From: Streptomyces sp. CC228A
GTDB lineage: Bacteria > Actinomycetota > Actinomycetes > Streptomycetales > Streptomycetaceae
Direction: 5' to 3'
Length of the DNA stretch: 64,000 bases
Assembly (NCBI RefSeq): GCF_021390935.1
Contig: NZ_JAJPUI010000002.1
Coordinates: 930,001-994,000 of the forward strand
The notes beneath the pieces were generated by a model. That model ran no database searches, was not told the DNA's origin, and worked only from the letters and a program-made list of their open reading frames with translations. Position 1 is the first letter of the stretch, and each line of letters begins with the position of its first letter. Below are positions 16,720-25,093 of this stretch, in pieces. The position numbers were made by a program, and so were the translations under genes.

Positions 16720-17100
16720 GTGCCGGCTGGAACGTTGTACCGCGGCCGGGAAGGCATGTGGTCGTGGGTGGCTCACCGAGTCACCGGCGTCCTCATCTTC
16801 TTCTTCCTGTTCGTGCACGTACTGGACACCGCTCTCGTCCGCGTCTCCCCCGAGGCGTACGACGATGTCGTCGCCACCTACAAGACGCCGCTCGTGGCGC
16901 TGCTGGAGTACGGCCTCGTCGCCGCCATCCTCTTCCACGCGCTCAACGGCCTGCGCGTCATCGCCGTGGACTTCTGGTCCAAGGGCCCCCGCTACCAGAA
17001 GCAGATGCTGTGGACCGTCATGGGCATCTGGGTGGTGCTGATGGCGGGTGCCATCTACCCCGTCCTCGGCCACGCCGCACGTGAAGTCTTCGGGAGCTGA
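16720..17100 (+). CDS. sdhC: Succinate dehydrogenase cytochrome b556 subunit
   Basis: A 126-aa membrane anchor with three membrane helices (GVLIFFFLFVHVLDTALV, LVALLEYGLVAAILFHALNG, and MLWTVMGIWVVLMAGAIYPV). WSWVAHRVTGV and FHALNGLRVIAVD contain the usual haem/quinone-site residues. GTG 16720 is preferred over the open upstream frame because cggaggac directly precedes it and the protein then has family length. It begins the four-gene operon for complex II, which oxidises succinate to fumarate and passes electrons to menaquinone. Confidence 0.95.
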   Translation: MPAGTLYRGREGMWSWVAHRVTGVLIFFFLFVHVLDTALVRVSPEAYDDVVATYKTPLVALLEYGLVAAILFHALNGLRVIAVDFWSKGPRYQKQMLWTVMGIWVVLMAGAIYPVLGHAAREVFGS

Positions 17101-17108
17101 CGCCACAC

Positions 17109-17585
17109 ATGTCTGCTGACACCACCCCCGCCGCGGGTTCCGTCGAGGGCGCGAGCCTGTACGACGCCGACAACCCGGCCCCGCTGATCGAGCCGCCCCG
17201 CAAGCGGACGAAGAAGACCGCGAAGTCGACGCGCGGCAACTTCGAGATGGCCGCGTGGCTCTTCATGCGCCTGTCCGGCGTGGTCCTCGTGGTCCTGATC
17301 ATCGGCCACCTGCTGATCCAGCTCGTGCTGGACGGCGGCGTTTCCAAGATCGGCTTCGCCTTCGTGGCCGGCCGCTGGGCGTCCCCGTTCTGGCAGGTCT
17401 GGGACCTGCTGATGCTGTGGCTCGCGATGCTGCACGGCGCGAACGGCCTGCGTACCGTCATCAACGACTACGCGGAGCGCCCGAACTCCCGCCTGTGGCT
17501 GAAGGGCCTGCTGTACACCGCGACGGTGTTCACCATCCTGCTGGGCACGCTGGTGATCTTCACCTTCGACCCGAACATCCGCTGA
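17109..17585 (+). CDS. sdhD: Succinate dehydrogenase hydrophobic membrane anchor subunit
   Basis: A 158-aa subunit with a soluble N-terminal tail of about 50 residues, then three membrane helices ([40 protein letters not shown], and the C-terminal [17 protein letters not shown]). [14 protein letters not shown] contains the conserved His. The N-terminal tail ([19 protein letters not shown]) is basic and cytoplasmic. It follows sdhC after 8 bp and precedes sdhA by 19 bp. Confidence 0.94.
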   Translation: MSADTTPAAGSVEGASLYDADNPAPLIEPPRKRTKKTAKSTRGNFEMAAWLFMRLSGVVLVVLIIGHLLIQLVLDGGVSKIGFAFVAGRWASPFWQVWDLLMLWLAMLHGANGLRTVINDYAERPNSRLWLKGLLYTATVFTILLGTLVIFTFDPNIR

Positions 17586-17604
17586 AGCCGGGGCTGACGA
17601 GAAC

Positions 17605-19359
17605 ATGAAGATCCACAAGTACGACACCGTCATCGTCGGCGCCGGCGGCGCCGGCATGCGCGCCGCCATCGAGGCGACGAAGCGCAGCCGCACCGCCGTG
17701 CTGACCAAGCTGTACCCGACCCGCTCCCACACGGGCGCCGCGCAGGGCGGCATGGCCGCCGCGCTGGCGAACGTGGAGGAGGACAACTGGGAGTGGCACA
17801 CCTTCGACACGGTCAAGGGCGGTGACTACCTGGTCGACCAGGACGCCGCCGAGATCCTGGCGAAGGAGGCCATCGACGCCGTCCTCGACCTGGAGAAGAT
17901 GGGCCTGCCGTTCAACCGGACCCCGGACGGCACCATCGACCAGCGCCGCTTCGGCGGGCACTCCCGCAACCACGGCGAGGCCCCGGTCCGCCGGTCCTGC
18001 TACGCCGCGGACCGCACCGGCCACATGATCCTCCAGACGCTGTACCAGAACTGCGTCAAGGAGGGCGTGGAGTTCTTCAACGAGTTCTACGTCCTGGACC
18101 AGCTGATCACCGAGGTCGACGGCGTCAGGAAGTCGGCGGGTGTCGTCGCGTACGAGCTGGCCACCGGCGAGATCCACATCTTCCAGGCGAAGGCCGTCAT
18201 CTACGCCTCCGGCGGCTGCGGCAAGTTCTTCAAGGTGACCTCCAACGCCCACACCCTGACGGGCGACGGCCAGGCCGCCGTCTACCGCCGCGGGCTGCCG
18301 CTGGAGGACATGGAGTTCTTCCAGTTCCACCCGACGGGCATCTGGCGCATGGGCATCCTGCTAACGGAGGGCGCCCGCGGTGAGGGCGGCATCCTCCGCA
18401 ACAAGGACGGCGAGCGCTTCATGGAGAAGTACGCGCCCGTCATGAAGGACCTCGCCTCCCGCGACGTCGTCTCCCGCTCCATCTACACGGAGATCCGCGA
18501 GGGCCGCGGCTGCGGCCCCGAGGGCGACCACGTGTACCTGGACCTGACGCACCTGCCGCCGGAGCAGCTGGACGCCAAGCTCCCGGACATCACCGAGTTC
18601 GCCCGTACGTACCTCGGCATCGAGCCGTACACGGACCCGATCCCGATCCAGCCCACCGCGCACTACGCCATGGGCGGCATCCCGACCAACGTCGAGGGTG
18701 AGGTCCTCGCGGACAACACCACCGTCGTCCCGGGCCTGTACGCGGCCGGCGAGGTCGCCTGCGTGTCGGTGCACGGCGCCAACCGCCTGGGCACCAACTC
18801 GCTCCTCGACATCAACGTCTTCGGCCGGCGCGCGGGCATCGCCGCCGCCGAGTACGCGGCGAAGGCCGACTACGTCGAGCTGCCGGACGACCCGGCCTCC
18901 CTCGTGCAGGAGCAGGTCGAGCGGCTGCGCAACTCCACGGGCAGCGAGCGGGTCGCCGAGCTGCGCCGCGAGCTGCAGGAGACGATGGACGCCAACGTCA
19001 TGGTGTTCCGCACCGAGCAGACGATCAAGACCGCGGTCGAGAAGATCGCCGAGCTGCGCGAGCGCTACAAGAACGTCGCCATCCAGGACAAGGGCAAGCG
19101 GTTCAACACCGACCTGCTGGAGGCCATCGAGCTGGGCAACCTGCTCGACCTGGCCGAGGTCATGGCCGTCTCCGCGCTGGCCCGCAAGGAGTCCCGCGGC
19201 GGCCACTACCGCGAGGACTACCCGAACCGCGACGACGTCAACTTCATGCGCCACACCATGGCGTACCGCGAGGTCGGCGCCGACGGCTCCGAGTCCGTCC
19301 GCCTCGACTACAAGCCGGTCGTCCAGACCCGCTACCAGCCGATGGAGCGTAAGTACTGA
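17605..19359 (+). CDS. sdhA: Succinate dehydrogenase flavoprotein subunit
   Basis: A 584-aa FAD subunit. The dinucleotide-binding motif is [20 protein letters not shown] at residues 5-24. The His for covalent FAD attachment lies in [20 protein letters not shown]. Active-site and capping-domain segments include [29 protein letters not shown] and [20 protein letters not shown]. The C-terminal helical domain ends in [17 protein letters not shown]. The stop overlaps the sdhB start by one base (TGATG), so translation is coupled. It performs the succinate to fumarate step of the TCA cycle at the membrane. Confidence 0.97.
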   Translation: MKIHKYDTVIVGAGGAGMRAAIEATKRSRTAVLTKLYPTRSHTGAAQGGMAAALANVEEDNWEWHTFDTVKGGDYLVDQDAAEILAKEAIDAVLDLEKMGLPFNRTPDGTIDQRRFGGHSRNHGEAPVRRSCYAADRTGHMILQTLYQNCVKEGVEFFNEFYVLDQLITEVDGVRKSAGVVAYELATGEIHIFQAKAVIYASGGCGKFFKVTSNAHTLTGDGQAAVYRRGLPLEDMEFFQFHPTGIWRMGILLTEGARGEGGILRNKDGERFMEKYAPVMKDLASRDVVSRSIYTEIREGRGCGPEGDHVYLDLTHLPPEQLDAKLPDITEFARTYLGIEPYTDPIPIQPTAHYAMGGIPTNVEGEVLADNTTVVPGLYAAGEVACVSVHGANRLGTNSLLDINVFGRRAGIAAAEYAAKADYVELPDDPASLVQEQVERLRNSTGSERVAELRRELQETMDANVMVFRTEQTIKTAVEKIAELRERYKNVAIQDKGKRFNTDLLEAIELGNLLDLAEVMAVSALARKESRGGHYREDYPNRDDVNFMRHTMAYREVGADGSESVRLDYKPVVQTRYQPMERKY

Positions 19360-20117
19360 TGGCTACCCCGACCCTGGAGAAGGCGGCCGACACCGCCGCC
19401 GCCTCCCCGTACATCACGGTCACGTTCCGGATCCGCCGCTTCAACCCCGAGGTGTCGGACGAGGCCCAGTGGCAGGACTTCCAGGTCGACATCGATCCGA
19501 AGGAGCGCGTCCTCGACGGCCTCCACAAGATCAAGTGGGACCTGGACGGCTCGCTGACGTTCCGCCGCTCCTGCGCGCACGGCATCTGCGGCTCGGACGC
19601 CATGCGCATCAACGGCAAGAACCGGCTGGCGTGCAAGACGCTGATCAAGGACATCAACCCGGAGAAGCCGATCACGGTCGAGCCCATCAAGGGCATGACG
19701 GTCCTCAAGGACCTCGTGGTCGACATGGAGCCGTTCTTCCAGGCGTACCGCGACGTCATGCCGTTCCTCATCACGTCCGGCAACGAGCCGACGCGTGAGC
19801 GGCTGCAGTCCGCCGAGGACCGGGAGCGCTTCGACGACACGACGAAGTGCATCCTGTGCGCCGCCTGCACGTCGTCCTGCCCGGTGTTCTGGAACGACGG
19901 CCAGTACTTCGGTCCGGCCGCGATCGTGAACGCGCACCGCTTCATCTTCGACAGCCGTGACGAGGCGGGCGAGCAGCGCCTGGAGATCCTCAACGACAAG
20001 GACGGCGTGTGGCGCTGCCGCACCACGTTCAACTGCACGGACGCCTGCCCTCGCGGTATCGAGGTGACGAAGGCGATCCAGGAGGTCAAGCGGGCGCTCA
20101 TCACGCGCCGCTACTGA
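19359..20117 (+). CDS. sdhB: Succinate dehydrogenase iron-sulfur subunit
   Basis: A 252-aa subunit carrying three clusters. The 2Fe-2S ligands are in RRSCAHGICGSDAMRINGKN followed by RLAC. The 4Fe-4S ligands are CILCAACTSSCPV, and the 3Fe-4S ligands are in CRTTFNCTDACPRGIEVTKA. It transfers electrons from the flavin of SdhA to quinone at SdhCD. It is the last gene of the operon and is followed after about 20 bp by a strong hairpin (20136-20165). Confidence 0.97.
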   Translation: MATPTLEKAADTAAASPYITVTFRIRRFNPEVSDEAQWQDFQVDIDPKERVLDGLHKIKWDLDGSLTFRRSCAHGICGSDAMRINGKNRLACKTLIKDINPEKPITVEPIKGMTVLKDLVVDMEPFFQAYRDVMPFLITSGNEPTRERLQSAEDRERFDDTTKCILCAACTSSCPVFWNDGQYFGPAAIVNAHRFIFDSRDEAGEQRLEILNDKDGVWRCRTTFNCTDACPRGIEVTKAIQEVKRALITRRY

Positions 20118-20135
20118 CCGCCCAGGCACCGCGCG

Positions 20136-20165
20136 AGGCCCGCTCCCTTCCCGGGGGGCGGGCCT
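20136..20165 (+). terminator. Hairpin terminator after sdhB
   Basis: Arms aggcccgc (20136-20143) and gcgggcct (20158-20165) are perfectly complementary around a 14-nt loop and lie 19 bp beyond the sdhB stop. As is usual in high-GC actinobacteria there is only a minimal T run afterwards. Confidence 0.65.
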
Positions 20166-20284
20166 TCGCCATGTTGGCCGGTACGCACGTAGCCGGAATA
20201 GGTGCAGTCGGCATGTAGTGGGAGCGGCAGGCGTGCCGATCACGTCTGCGTGTCCGCCGTCCCCGTCCGAGTGCGAGGTCCCCC

Positions 20285-21475
20285 ATGGCGAACGACGTCA
20301 CCTTCCCGCAGGACCGCACGTGCCCCTACCACCCGCCGCACGGCTACGCCCCGCTGCGCGCCTCCCGGCCGCTGGCCCGCGGCCGGCTCTACGACGGCCG
20401 CCCGGTGTGGCTGGTGACCGGCCACGCGGCGGCCCGCGAGCTGCTGGCCGACCCCCGGCTGTCCACGGACACCACCCATGAGGCGTTCCCGGTCCCCGCG
20501 GAGCGCGCCGAGGCCGTCCGCAGCCGGCGCCGGGCCGCCCTGCTCGGGCAGGACGACCCGGAGCACAACCGGCAGCGGCGCATGCTGATCTCCGGCTTCT
20601 CCGTGAAGCGCGTCGCGGCGCTCCGGCCGCGCATCGAGCGGATCACGGAAGGGCTGCTGGACGCGATGGAGGCGGCCGGTCCGCCCGCGGAGCTGGTGAG
20701 CGCGTTCGCGCTGCCGGTGCCGTCCATGGTGATCTGCGAGCTGCTCGGCGTGCCGTACGCGGACCACGAGTTCTTCGAGGAGCAGTCGCGGCGGGCGCTG
20801 CGCGGGCCGCGGGCGCAGGACTCCCTGGCGGCGCTGGAGCGCCTGGAGGAGTACCTGGGGGACCTGGCCGACCGGAAGCAGGCGGAGCCCGGCGGCGGCC
20901 TGCTCGACGACCTCGTACGGGAGCAGTACGCGCCGGGCCGCATCGACCGCCGGGAGTTGGTCGACCTGGCGTTGATCCTGCTGATCGCGGGCCACGAGAC
21001 GACCGCGAACATGCTGTCGCTGGGCACCTTCACCCTGCTGCGGCACCCGGAGCGGCTGGCGGAGCTGCGCGCCGACCCGTCGCGCATGCCGGCCGCGGTG
21101 GAGGAGCTGCTGCGGTTCCTGTCGATCGCGGACGGCATGCTGCGCTTCGCGACGGAGGACATCGAGGTGGCGGGCACGACCATCGCGGCGGGTGAGGGCC
21201 TGGTCTTCCCGACGTCGGTGATCAACCGGGACGCGGAGGTGTACGAGGACCCCGACCGGTTGGACTGGGAGCGGGCGGCCCGCCACCACGTGGCGTTCGG
21301 GTTCGGCATCCACCAGTGCCTCGGCCAGAACCTGGCCCGCGCGGAGATGGAGATCGCCCTGCGCGCCCTGCTGGCCCGGTTCCCGGGGCTGCGGCTGGCG
21401 GCCCCCGCGGAGGACATCCCGTTCACACCGGGCGACACGCTGCAGGGAATGGTGGAGCTGCCGGTCGTCTGGTGA
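20285..21475 (+). CDS. Cytochrome P450
   Basis: A 396-aa soluble P450. The I-helix oxygen-binding motif is LLIAGHETTANML, the K-helix ExxR is EELLR, and the haem loop is FGFGIHQCLGQNLARAEME with the thiolate Cys at about 345. Length and motif order match Streptomyces class I P450s of the CYP105-like kind, which oxidise drugs, macrolides or fatty acids; the substrate cannot be read from sequence. A dedicated ferredoxin follows 13 bp downstream. No reductase, and no obvious biosynthetic partner, is adjacent. Confidence 0.93.
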   Translation: MANDVTFPQDRTCPYHPPHGYAPLRASRPLARGRLYDGRPVWLVTGHAAARELLADPRLSTDTTHEAFPVPAERAEAVRSRRRAALLGQDDPEHNRQRRMLISGFSVKRVAALRPRIERITEGLLDAMEAAGPPAELVSAFALPVPSMVICELLGVPYADHEFFEEQSRRALRGPRAQDSLAALERLEEYLGDLADRKQAEPGGGLLDDLVREQYAPGRIDRRELVDLALILLIAGHETTANMLSLGTFTLLRHPERLAELRADPSRMPAAVEELLRFLSIADGMLRFATEDIEVAGTTIAAGEGLVFPTSVINRDAEVYEDPDRLDWERAARHHVAFGFGIHQCLGQNLARAEMEIALRALLARFPGLRLAAPAEDIPFTPGDTLQGMVELPVVW

Positions 21476-21488
21476 GGAGCCTGGACCC

Positions 21489-21683
21489 ATGAAGATCTCC
21501 CTCGACAGCGACGTGTGCATCGGCGCCGGGCAGTGCGCCCTGACGGCACCTGACGTGTTCACCCAGGACGACGACGGGTTCGGCGCGGTGCTGCCGGGCC
21601 GCGAGGACGGCGGGGGCAGCCCGCTGGTCCGCGAGGCCGCCCGCGCCTGCCCCGTCCGGGCCGTCACCCTCACCGAGCCGTAA
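21489..21683 (+). CDS. 3Fe-4S ferredoxin partner of the P450
   Basis: A 64-aa ferredoxin. Cluster ligands are visible in DVCIGAGQCALTAPDVF and ACPVRAV; the CxxxxxC...C spacing lacks one Cys of a 4Fe-4S protein and fits the single 3Fe-4S type that commonly donates electrons to Streptomyces P450s. It is transcribed with the upstream P450 (13-bp gap). The unit ends at the hairpin at 21708-21742. Confidence 0.93.
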   Translation: MKISLDSDVCIGAGQCALTAPDVFTQDDDGFGAVLPGREDGGGSPLVREAARACPVRAVTLTEP

Positions 21684-21707
21684 ACCGACCTCACCCCCCT
21701 TTTGTCC

Positions 21708-21742
21708 GGCGGGTGCCGCCCCTGCACGGGCAGCACCCGCCG
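21708..21742 (+). terminator. Hairpin after the P450-ferredoxin unit
   Basis: cggcgggtgc (21708-21717) pairs perfectly with gcacccgccg (21733-21742). It starts 25 bp after the ferredoxin stop and separates this unit from the TetR-controlled promoter that follows within 7 bp. Confidence 0.6.
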
Positions 21743-21748
21743 ATCGCA

Positions 21749-21807
21749 TTGAACATGTTCAAAAGAAGGCGTACAGTCATTCCCGACAGCGTTTTGAACG
21801 TGTTCAA
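21749..21807 (+). promoter_or_regulatory. Promoter with two TetR-type operators
   Basis: Two 14-bp palindromes, ttgaacatgttcaa (21749-21762) and ttgaacgtgttcaa (21794-21807), share the core ttgaac-N2-gttcaa. The first contains a -35-like ttgaac (21749-21754), and a -10-like tacagt follows at 21772-21777 with the ideal 17-bp spacing. The second palindrome lies around the expected +10 to +25 and just before the ribosome site of the membrane protein gene. The arrangement predicts repression, most likely by the TetR protein encoded third in the operon. Confidence 0.78.
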
Positions 21808-21819
21808 GGAGGGTGGGGC

Positions 21820-22227
21820 ATGGACCTCACGGTGGTTGCCTACGTCGTCTACCTGCTGATCAGCGTGGCTCTGACCATCTGGGTGGCGAGGACGCTCAGC
21901 AAGAACGGACAGGTCTTCCTCACCGACGTCTTCAAGGGGAACGAGAAGCTCGCCCCCGCCGTGAACCACCTGCTCGTGGTGGGGTTCTACCTCGTCAACC
22001 TCGGGTTCGTGGCCCTCTACCTCAGCCGGGAGTCGGCCGTCACGGACGCGCGGATGCTGCTGGAGGCGCTCTCGGTGAAGCTCGGCGTCGTACTGCTCGT
22101 CCTCGGCGTGCTGCACCTGTTCAACTTCTACGTGCTCAACCGCATCCGCCGCCGCGGCACCCTGGAGCAGCGGCAGCAGCCGCCCGTCCCGCCGCAGGCG
22201 TGGACCGCGCCCACCGCCCGGGCCTGA
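21820..22227 (+). CDS. Small integral membrane protein, first gene of TetR-autoregulated operon
   Basis: A 135-aa protein with three membrane helices: residues 4-22 (TVVAYVVYLLISVALTIWV), about 49-66 (NHLLVVGFYLVNLGFVALY) and about 86-107 (VVLLVLGVLHLFNFYVLN). A Pro/Gln-rich cytoplasmic tail follows. ATG 21820 has a strong site (aaggagg, 21806-21812) that overlaps the second operator. I recognise no characterised family. The operon continues with a thiol-oxidoreductase-like gene and the TetR gene, spaced by 6 and 9 bp, so the three probably act in one response. Confidence 0.82.
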   Translation: MDLTVVAYVVYLLISVALTIWVARTLSKNGQVFLTDVFKGNEKLAPAVNHLLVVGFYLVNLGFVALYLSRESAVTDARMLLEALSVKLGVVLLVLGVLHLFNFYVLNRIRRRGTLEQRQQPPVPPQAWTAPTARA

Positions 22228-22233
22228 TCCGCC

Positions 22234-22632
22234 GTGGAGCCCGTCACCCGGCTCACCGTGCTGTACGACCACCAGTGCCCGCTGTGCGTGCACATGCGGC
22301 ACTGGCTGCTCCGGCAGCCCGTGCTCGTACCGCTCGACCTCGTGCCCGCCGGGTCCGAGGAGGCCCGGCGGCGGTTCCCCGCGCTGGACCACGGCGCCAC
22401 GCTGGAGGAGATCACCGTCGTGGGGGACGGCGGGCAGGTCTACCGGGGCACCGACGCCTGGATCACCTGCCTGTGGGCGCTCGCCGAACACCGCGGCACG
22501 GCCCACTGGCTGGCCGGCCCCACCGGTCGGCCGTTCGCCCGGATGGCCGTCCTCGCAGCCGCCAGGTGGCGCGAGGCCACCGCGCCGACCTGCGCGGGCG
22601 GGCGGTGCGGGACCACGGGAACACCCCGTTAG
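22234..22632 (+). CDS. DCC-family (DUF393) thiol-disulfide oxidoreductase-like protein
   Basis: A 132-aa protein with the DxxCxxC signature of the DCC family: LTVLYDHQCPLCVHMRHWL near the N-terminus, then VPLDLVPAGS and a substrate-loop-like WITCLWALAEHRGTAHWL. Start is GTG 22234. Family members are thioredoxin-like, but their partners are poorly defined. Being coupled to a membrane protein and a TetR regulator suggests a role in membrane or cell-envelope redox or lipid stress; this is inference. Confidence 0.82.
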   Translation: MEPVTRLTVLYDHQCPLCVHMRHWLLRQPVLVPLDLVPAGSEEARRRFPALDHGATLEEITVVGDGGQVYRGTDAWITCLWALAEHRGTAHWLAGPTGRPFARMAVLAAARWREATAPTCAGGRCGTTGTPR

Positions 22633-22641
22633 GCTCCTCCT

Positions 22642-23403
22642 GTGAAGGAGCACCAGGAGCAGAAGGACGCGAAGGCCGGCGCCAGGGCGGCCAAGAGCGA
22701 GCAGACCCGCACCCTGATCCTCGAAACCGCGCTCCGCCTGTTCCAGGAGCGCGGTTTCGACAAGACCACCATGCGGGCCATCGCCCAGGAGGCCGGCGTC
22801 TCCGTCGGGAACGCCTACTACTACTTCGCCTCCAAGGAGCACCTGGTCCAGGGGTTCTACGACCGGCTCGCCGCCGAGCACGAGACGGCCGTGCAGCCCG
22901 TGCTCGACGGCGACAAGGACCTCGCCGTACGCATCCGGGACTCGCTCCTGACCTGGCTGGACGTGGCCGAGCCCTACCACCGGTTCGCGGCGCAGTTCTT
23001 CAAGAACGCCGCCGACCCCGAGAGCCCGCTCAGCCCCTTCTCCCCCGACTCCGTCGAGGCCCGGCGCGCCGTGATCTCCATCCACGAGCGGGTCCTGCAC
23101 GGCTCCGACGCCAAGACCGCCCCGGAGCTCGCCCCGCTGCTGCCCCACATGATGTGGCTGATGCACATGGGGCTCGTGCTGTACTGGGTCTACGACCGGA
23201 GCGAGGGCGCCGAGCGCAGCCGCCGCCTCGTGGAGCGCACCGCACCGCTCGCCGCCCGCGCCATCACCCTGTCCCGGTTCCGGGTGGTGCGCCCGCTCGC
23301 CCGGCAGGCCCACGACGTCATCGTCGAGTTCATGCCGGGCGCGAAGGACGCCATGGAGCGGGACGCGCAGGGGCGGGGCAGCCGGGGGGCGGCTGCGCCG
23401 TAG
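22642..23403 (+). CDS. TetR-family transcriptional regulator, probable autoregulator
   Basis: A 253-aa repressor. Helix-turn-helix residues about 22-65: TLILETALRLFQERGFDKTT then MRAIAQEAGVSVGNAYYYFA. The ligand domain is long (about 190 residues) with aromatic-rich helices (YHRFAAQFFKNAAD, LPHMMWLMHMGLVLYWVYDR), resembling TetR proteins that sense fatty-acid or other amphipathic ligands. Start is GTG 22642. It is the third gene of the operon controlled by the paired ttgaac-N2-gttcaa operators, which it most likely binds. Confidence 0.9.
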   Translation: MKEHQEQKDAKAGARAAKSEQTRTLILETALRLFQERGFDKTTMRAIAQEAGVSVGNAYYYFASKEHLVQGFYDRLAAEHETAVQPVLDGDKDLAVRIRDSLLTWLDVAEPYHRFAAQFFKNAADPESPLSPFSPDSVEARRAVISIHERVLHGSDAKTAPELAPLLPHMMWLMHMGLVLYWVYDRSEGAERSRRLVERTAPLAARAITLSRFRVVRPLARQAHDVIVEFMPGAKDAMERDAQGRGSRGAAAP

Positions 23404-23433
23404 CGGCGCCGGCCGGCCCCTCGGCGGCCCGGT

Positions 23434-24993
23434 CTAGAGCCAGCTGAGGTGCCAGAGCCGCCAGATGCCCGTGCCGTCCGACAGGTACTGGGACCCGGCC
23501 ACGTCGCCCGTGCTCAGGACGTAGTCCTTCTTCTGCCACAGCGGCAGCACCGGCACGTCCTGCGCCACCGCCTCCTGGATCTGCCGGAAGTCCCGCACCG
23601 CCCGCGACCGGTCCGCACGGCCCTGCGTGGCGGCCACGAGCTTGTCCACCCCGGGGCTCTCGTACGCGTTCTGCAGGGCGTTGTCGCGGCCCACGAGCGG
23701 CTGGGTGAAGTTGTCCGGGTCCGGGAAGTCCGGTACCCAGCCCAGGCCGTACGCGTCGTACTCGCCGTTCCCGTACCCCTCCTGGAACCTCGTCCACTCG
23801 GCCGACTTCACCGTCACCCGGAACAGCCCCGACTCCTCCAGCTGCCGGCGCAGCTCCGCCGCCTCGGCCGCCCAGACGGCGCCCTCGCGGTGGCCGAGCG
23901 TGAAGGCCACCGGCGTCTCGACGTCCGCCTCCTCCAGCAGCTTCCGCGCCCGCTCGACCCGGCCGGCGTCGTCCGGGTAGCGGTCGAAGAACGGCGTGCC
24001 GTGGCCCAGGAACCCGCGCGGGATCAGCGAGTACAGCGGCTCGACCGTGGACTCGTAGGGGCTCGTGACGATCCCGGGCCGGTCCACGACGGAGGCGACG
24101 GCCTGCCGCACCGCCTTCTCCGACATCGGGGACGCCGAGCGCAGGTTGAAGACCAGCATGCGGATCTCCGCGCTCGTCGCCTCGGTCATCTGGATGCCGT
24201 CCTTGGCCGGGTCCAGGGCGGACAGCGTCTTCGGCGGGAGCTGGCGGTGCGTCACGTCGACCTCGCCGTCCCGCCAGGCGGCGGCGAGCTGCTCGCCGTC
24301 GGCGTAGTAGCGCACCTCGATCGACGCGGCAGGGCGGTCGTTGGCGCCCCGGTAGAGCGGGTTGGGCTCCAGCAGGGCGCGGACGCCGGGCTGGTACTCC
24401 GCGAGGACGTACGGCCCCGAGCCGTCCACCGCCGCGTCCTCCCGCAGCCCCTGCGCCGGGTAGCGGTCGCGGTCGACGATGGCTCCGGCGCCCGTGGCGA
24501 GCTTCTGCGGGAACGTCGCGTCCCGCGCGTCGAGGTGGAAGACGACGGAGCGGTCGTCCGCCGTGACGCTCTCCAGCGTCGGGAACAGCGGCGCGGGGCC
24601 CACGTCCGCGGCGATGCCCAGCATCCGGTCGAAGGAGTACTTGACGTCCTGGGCGGTCACCTCCCGGCCGTTGGCGAACGTCAGCCCCTCCCGCAGGGTG
24701 CACTGGTACGCCGTCAGCGAGGTCCCGAGGAACCCGCAGGTGCTCGCGGCGTCCGGGACCGGGGTCGTGGACCCCGCCTCGAAGGTCAGCAGTGACTGGT
24801 AGACGTTGCTGTAGACCGCCCAGGACCCGGCGTCGTACGCGCCCGCCGGGTCGAGTGACGTGACGGTGTCGGTGGTGCCGACCACGATGGGCCGGCCGTT
24901 CTCCCCTCTGACCGGAAGCAGGTGCCAGGCCCCTATCCCGGCAGCTACCAGAGCAAGACAAACTATGATGATCCGGACACGGATCGCTCGCAT
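23434..24993 (-). CDS. ABC-transporter peptide/solute-binding protein (family 5), membrane-anchored
   Basis: About 519 aa. The N-terminus is a short uncleaved or cleavable signal (MRAIRVRIIIVCLALVAAGI) without a lipobox Cys. The SBP_bac_5 fold follows: VGTTDTVTSLDPAGAYDAGS, TLREGLTFANGREVTAQDVK, DVKYSFDRM, and near the end VAQDVPVLPLWQKKDYVL. ATG 24993 is chosen because aaagga lies 9 bp upstream; GTG 25008 is an alternative. Unlike most dpp/opp systems there are no permease or ATPase genes beside it, so it is an orphan that must borrow a transporter or serve as a sensor. Confidence 0.88.
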   Translation of the reverse strand: MRAIRVRIIIVCLALVAAGIGAWHLLPVRGENGRPIVVGTTDTVTSLDPAGAYDAGSWAVYSNVYQSLLTFEAGSTTPVPDAASTCGFLGTSLTAYQCTLREGLTFANGREVTAQDVKYSFDRMLGIAADVGPAPLFPTLESVTADDRSVVFHLDARDATFPQKLATGAGAIVDRDRYPAQGLREDAAVDGSGPYVLAEYQPGVRALLEPNPLYRGANDRPAASIEVRYYADGEQLAAAWRDGEVDVTHRQLPPKTLSALDPAKDGIQMTEATSAEIRMLVFNLRSASPMSEKAVRQAVASVVDRPGIVTSPYESTVEPLYSLIPRGFLGHGTPFFDRYPDDAGRVERARKLLEEADVETPVAFTLGHREGAVWAAEAAELRRQLEESGLFRVTVKSAEWTRFQEGYGNGEYDAYGLGWVPDFPDPDNFTQPLVGRDNALQNAYESPGVDKLVAATQGRADRSRAVRDFRQIQEAVAQDVPVLPLWQKKDYVLSTGDVAGSQYLSDGTGIWRLWHLSWL

Positions 24994-25093
24994 AACCGTG
25001 ATTCCTTTCACGCCCTCCCCAGTGCGATGGCGCAAACTCAATCACAGGTTGTTAACTTGTCAAAGGGATAGGATTCGCTGCGCGGTCGCGCAA

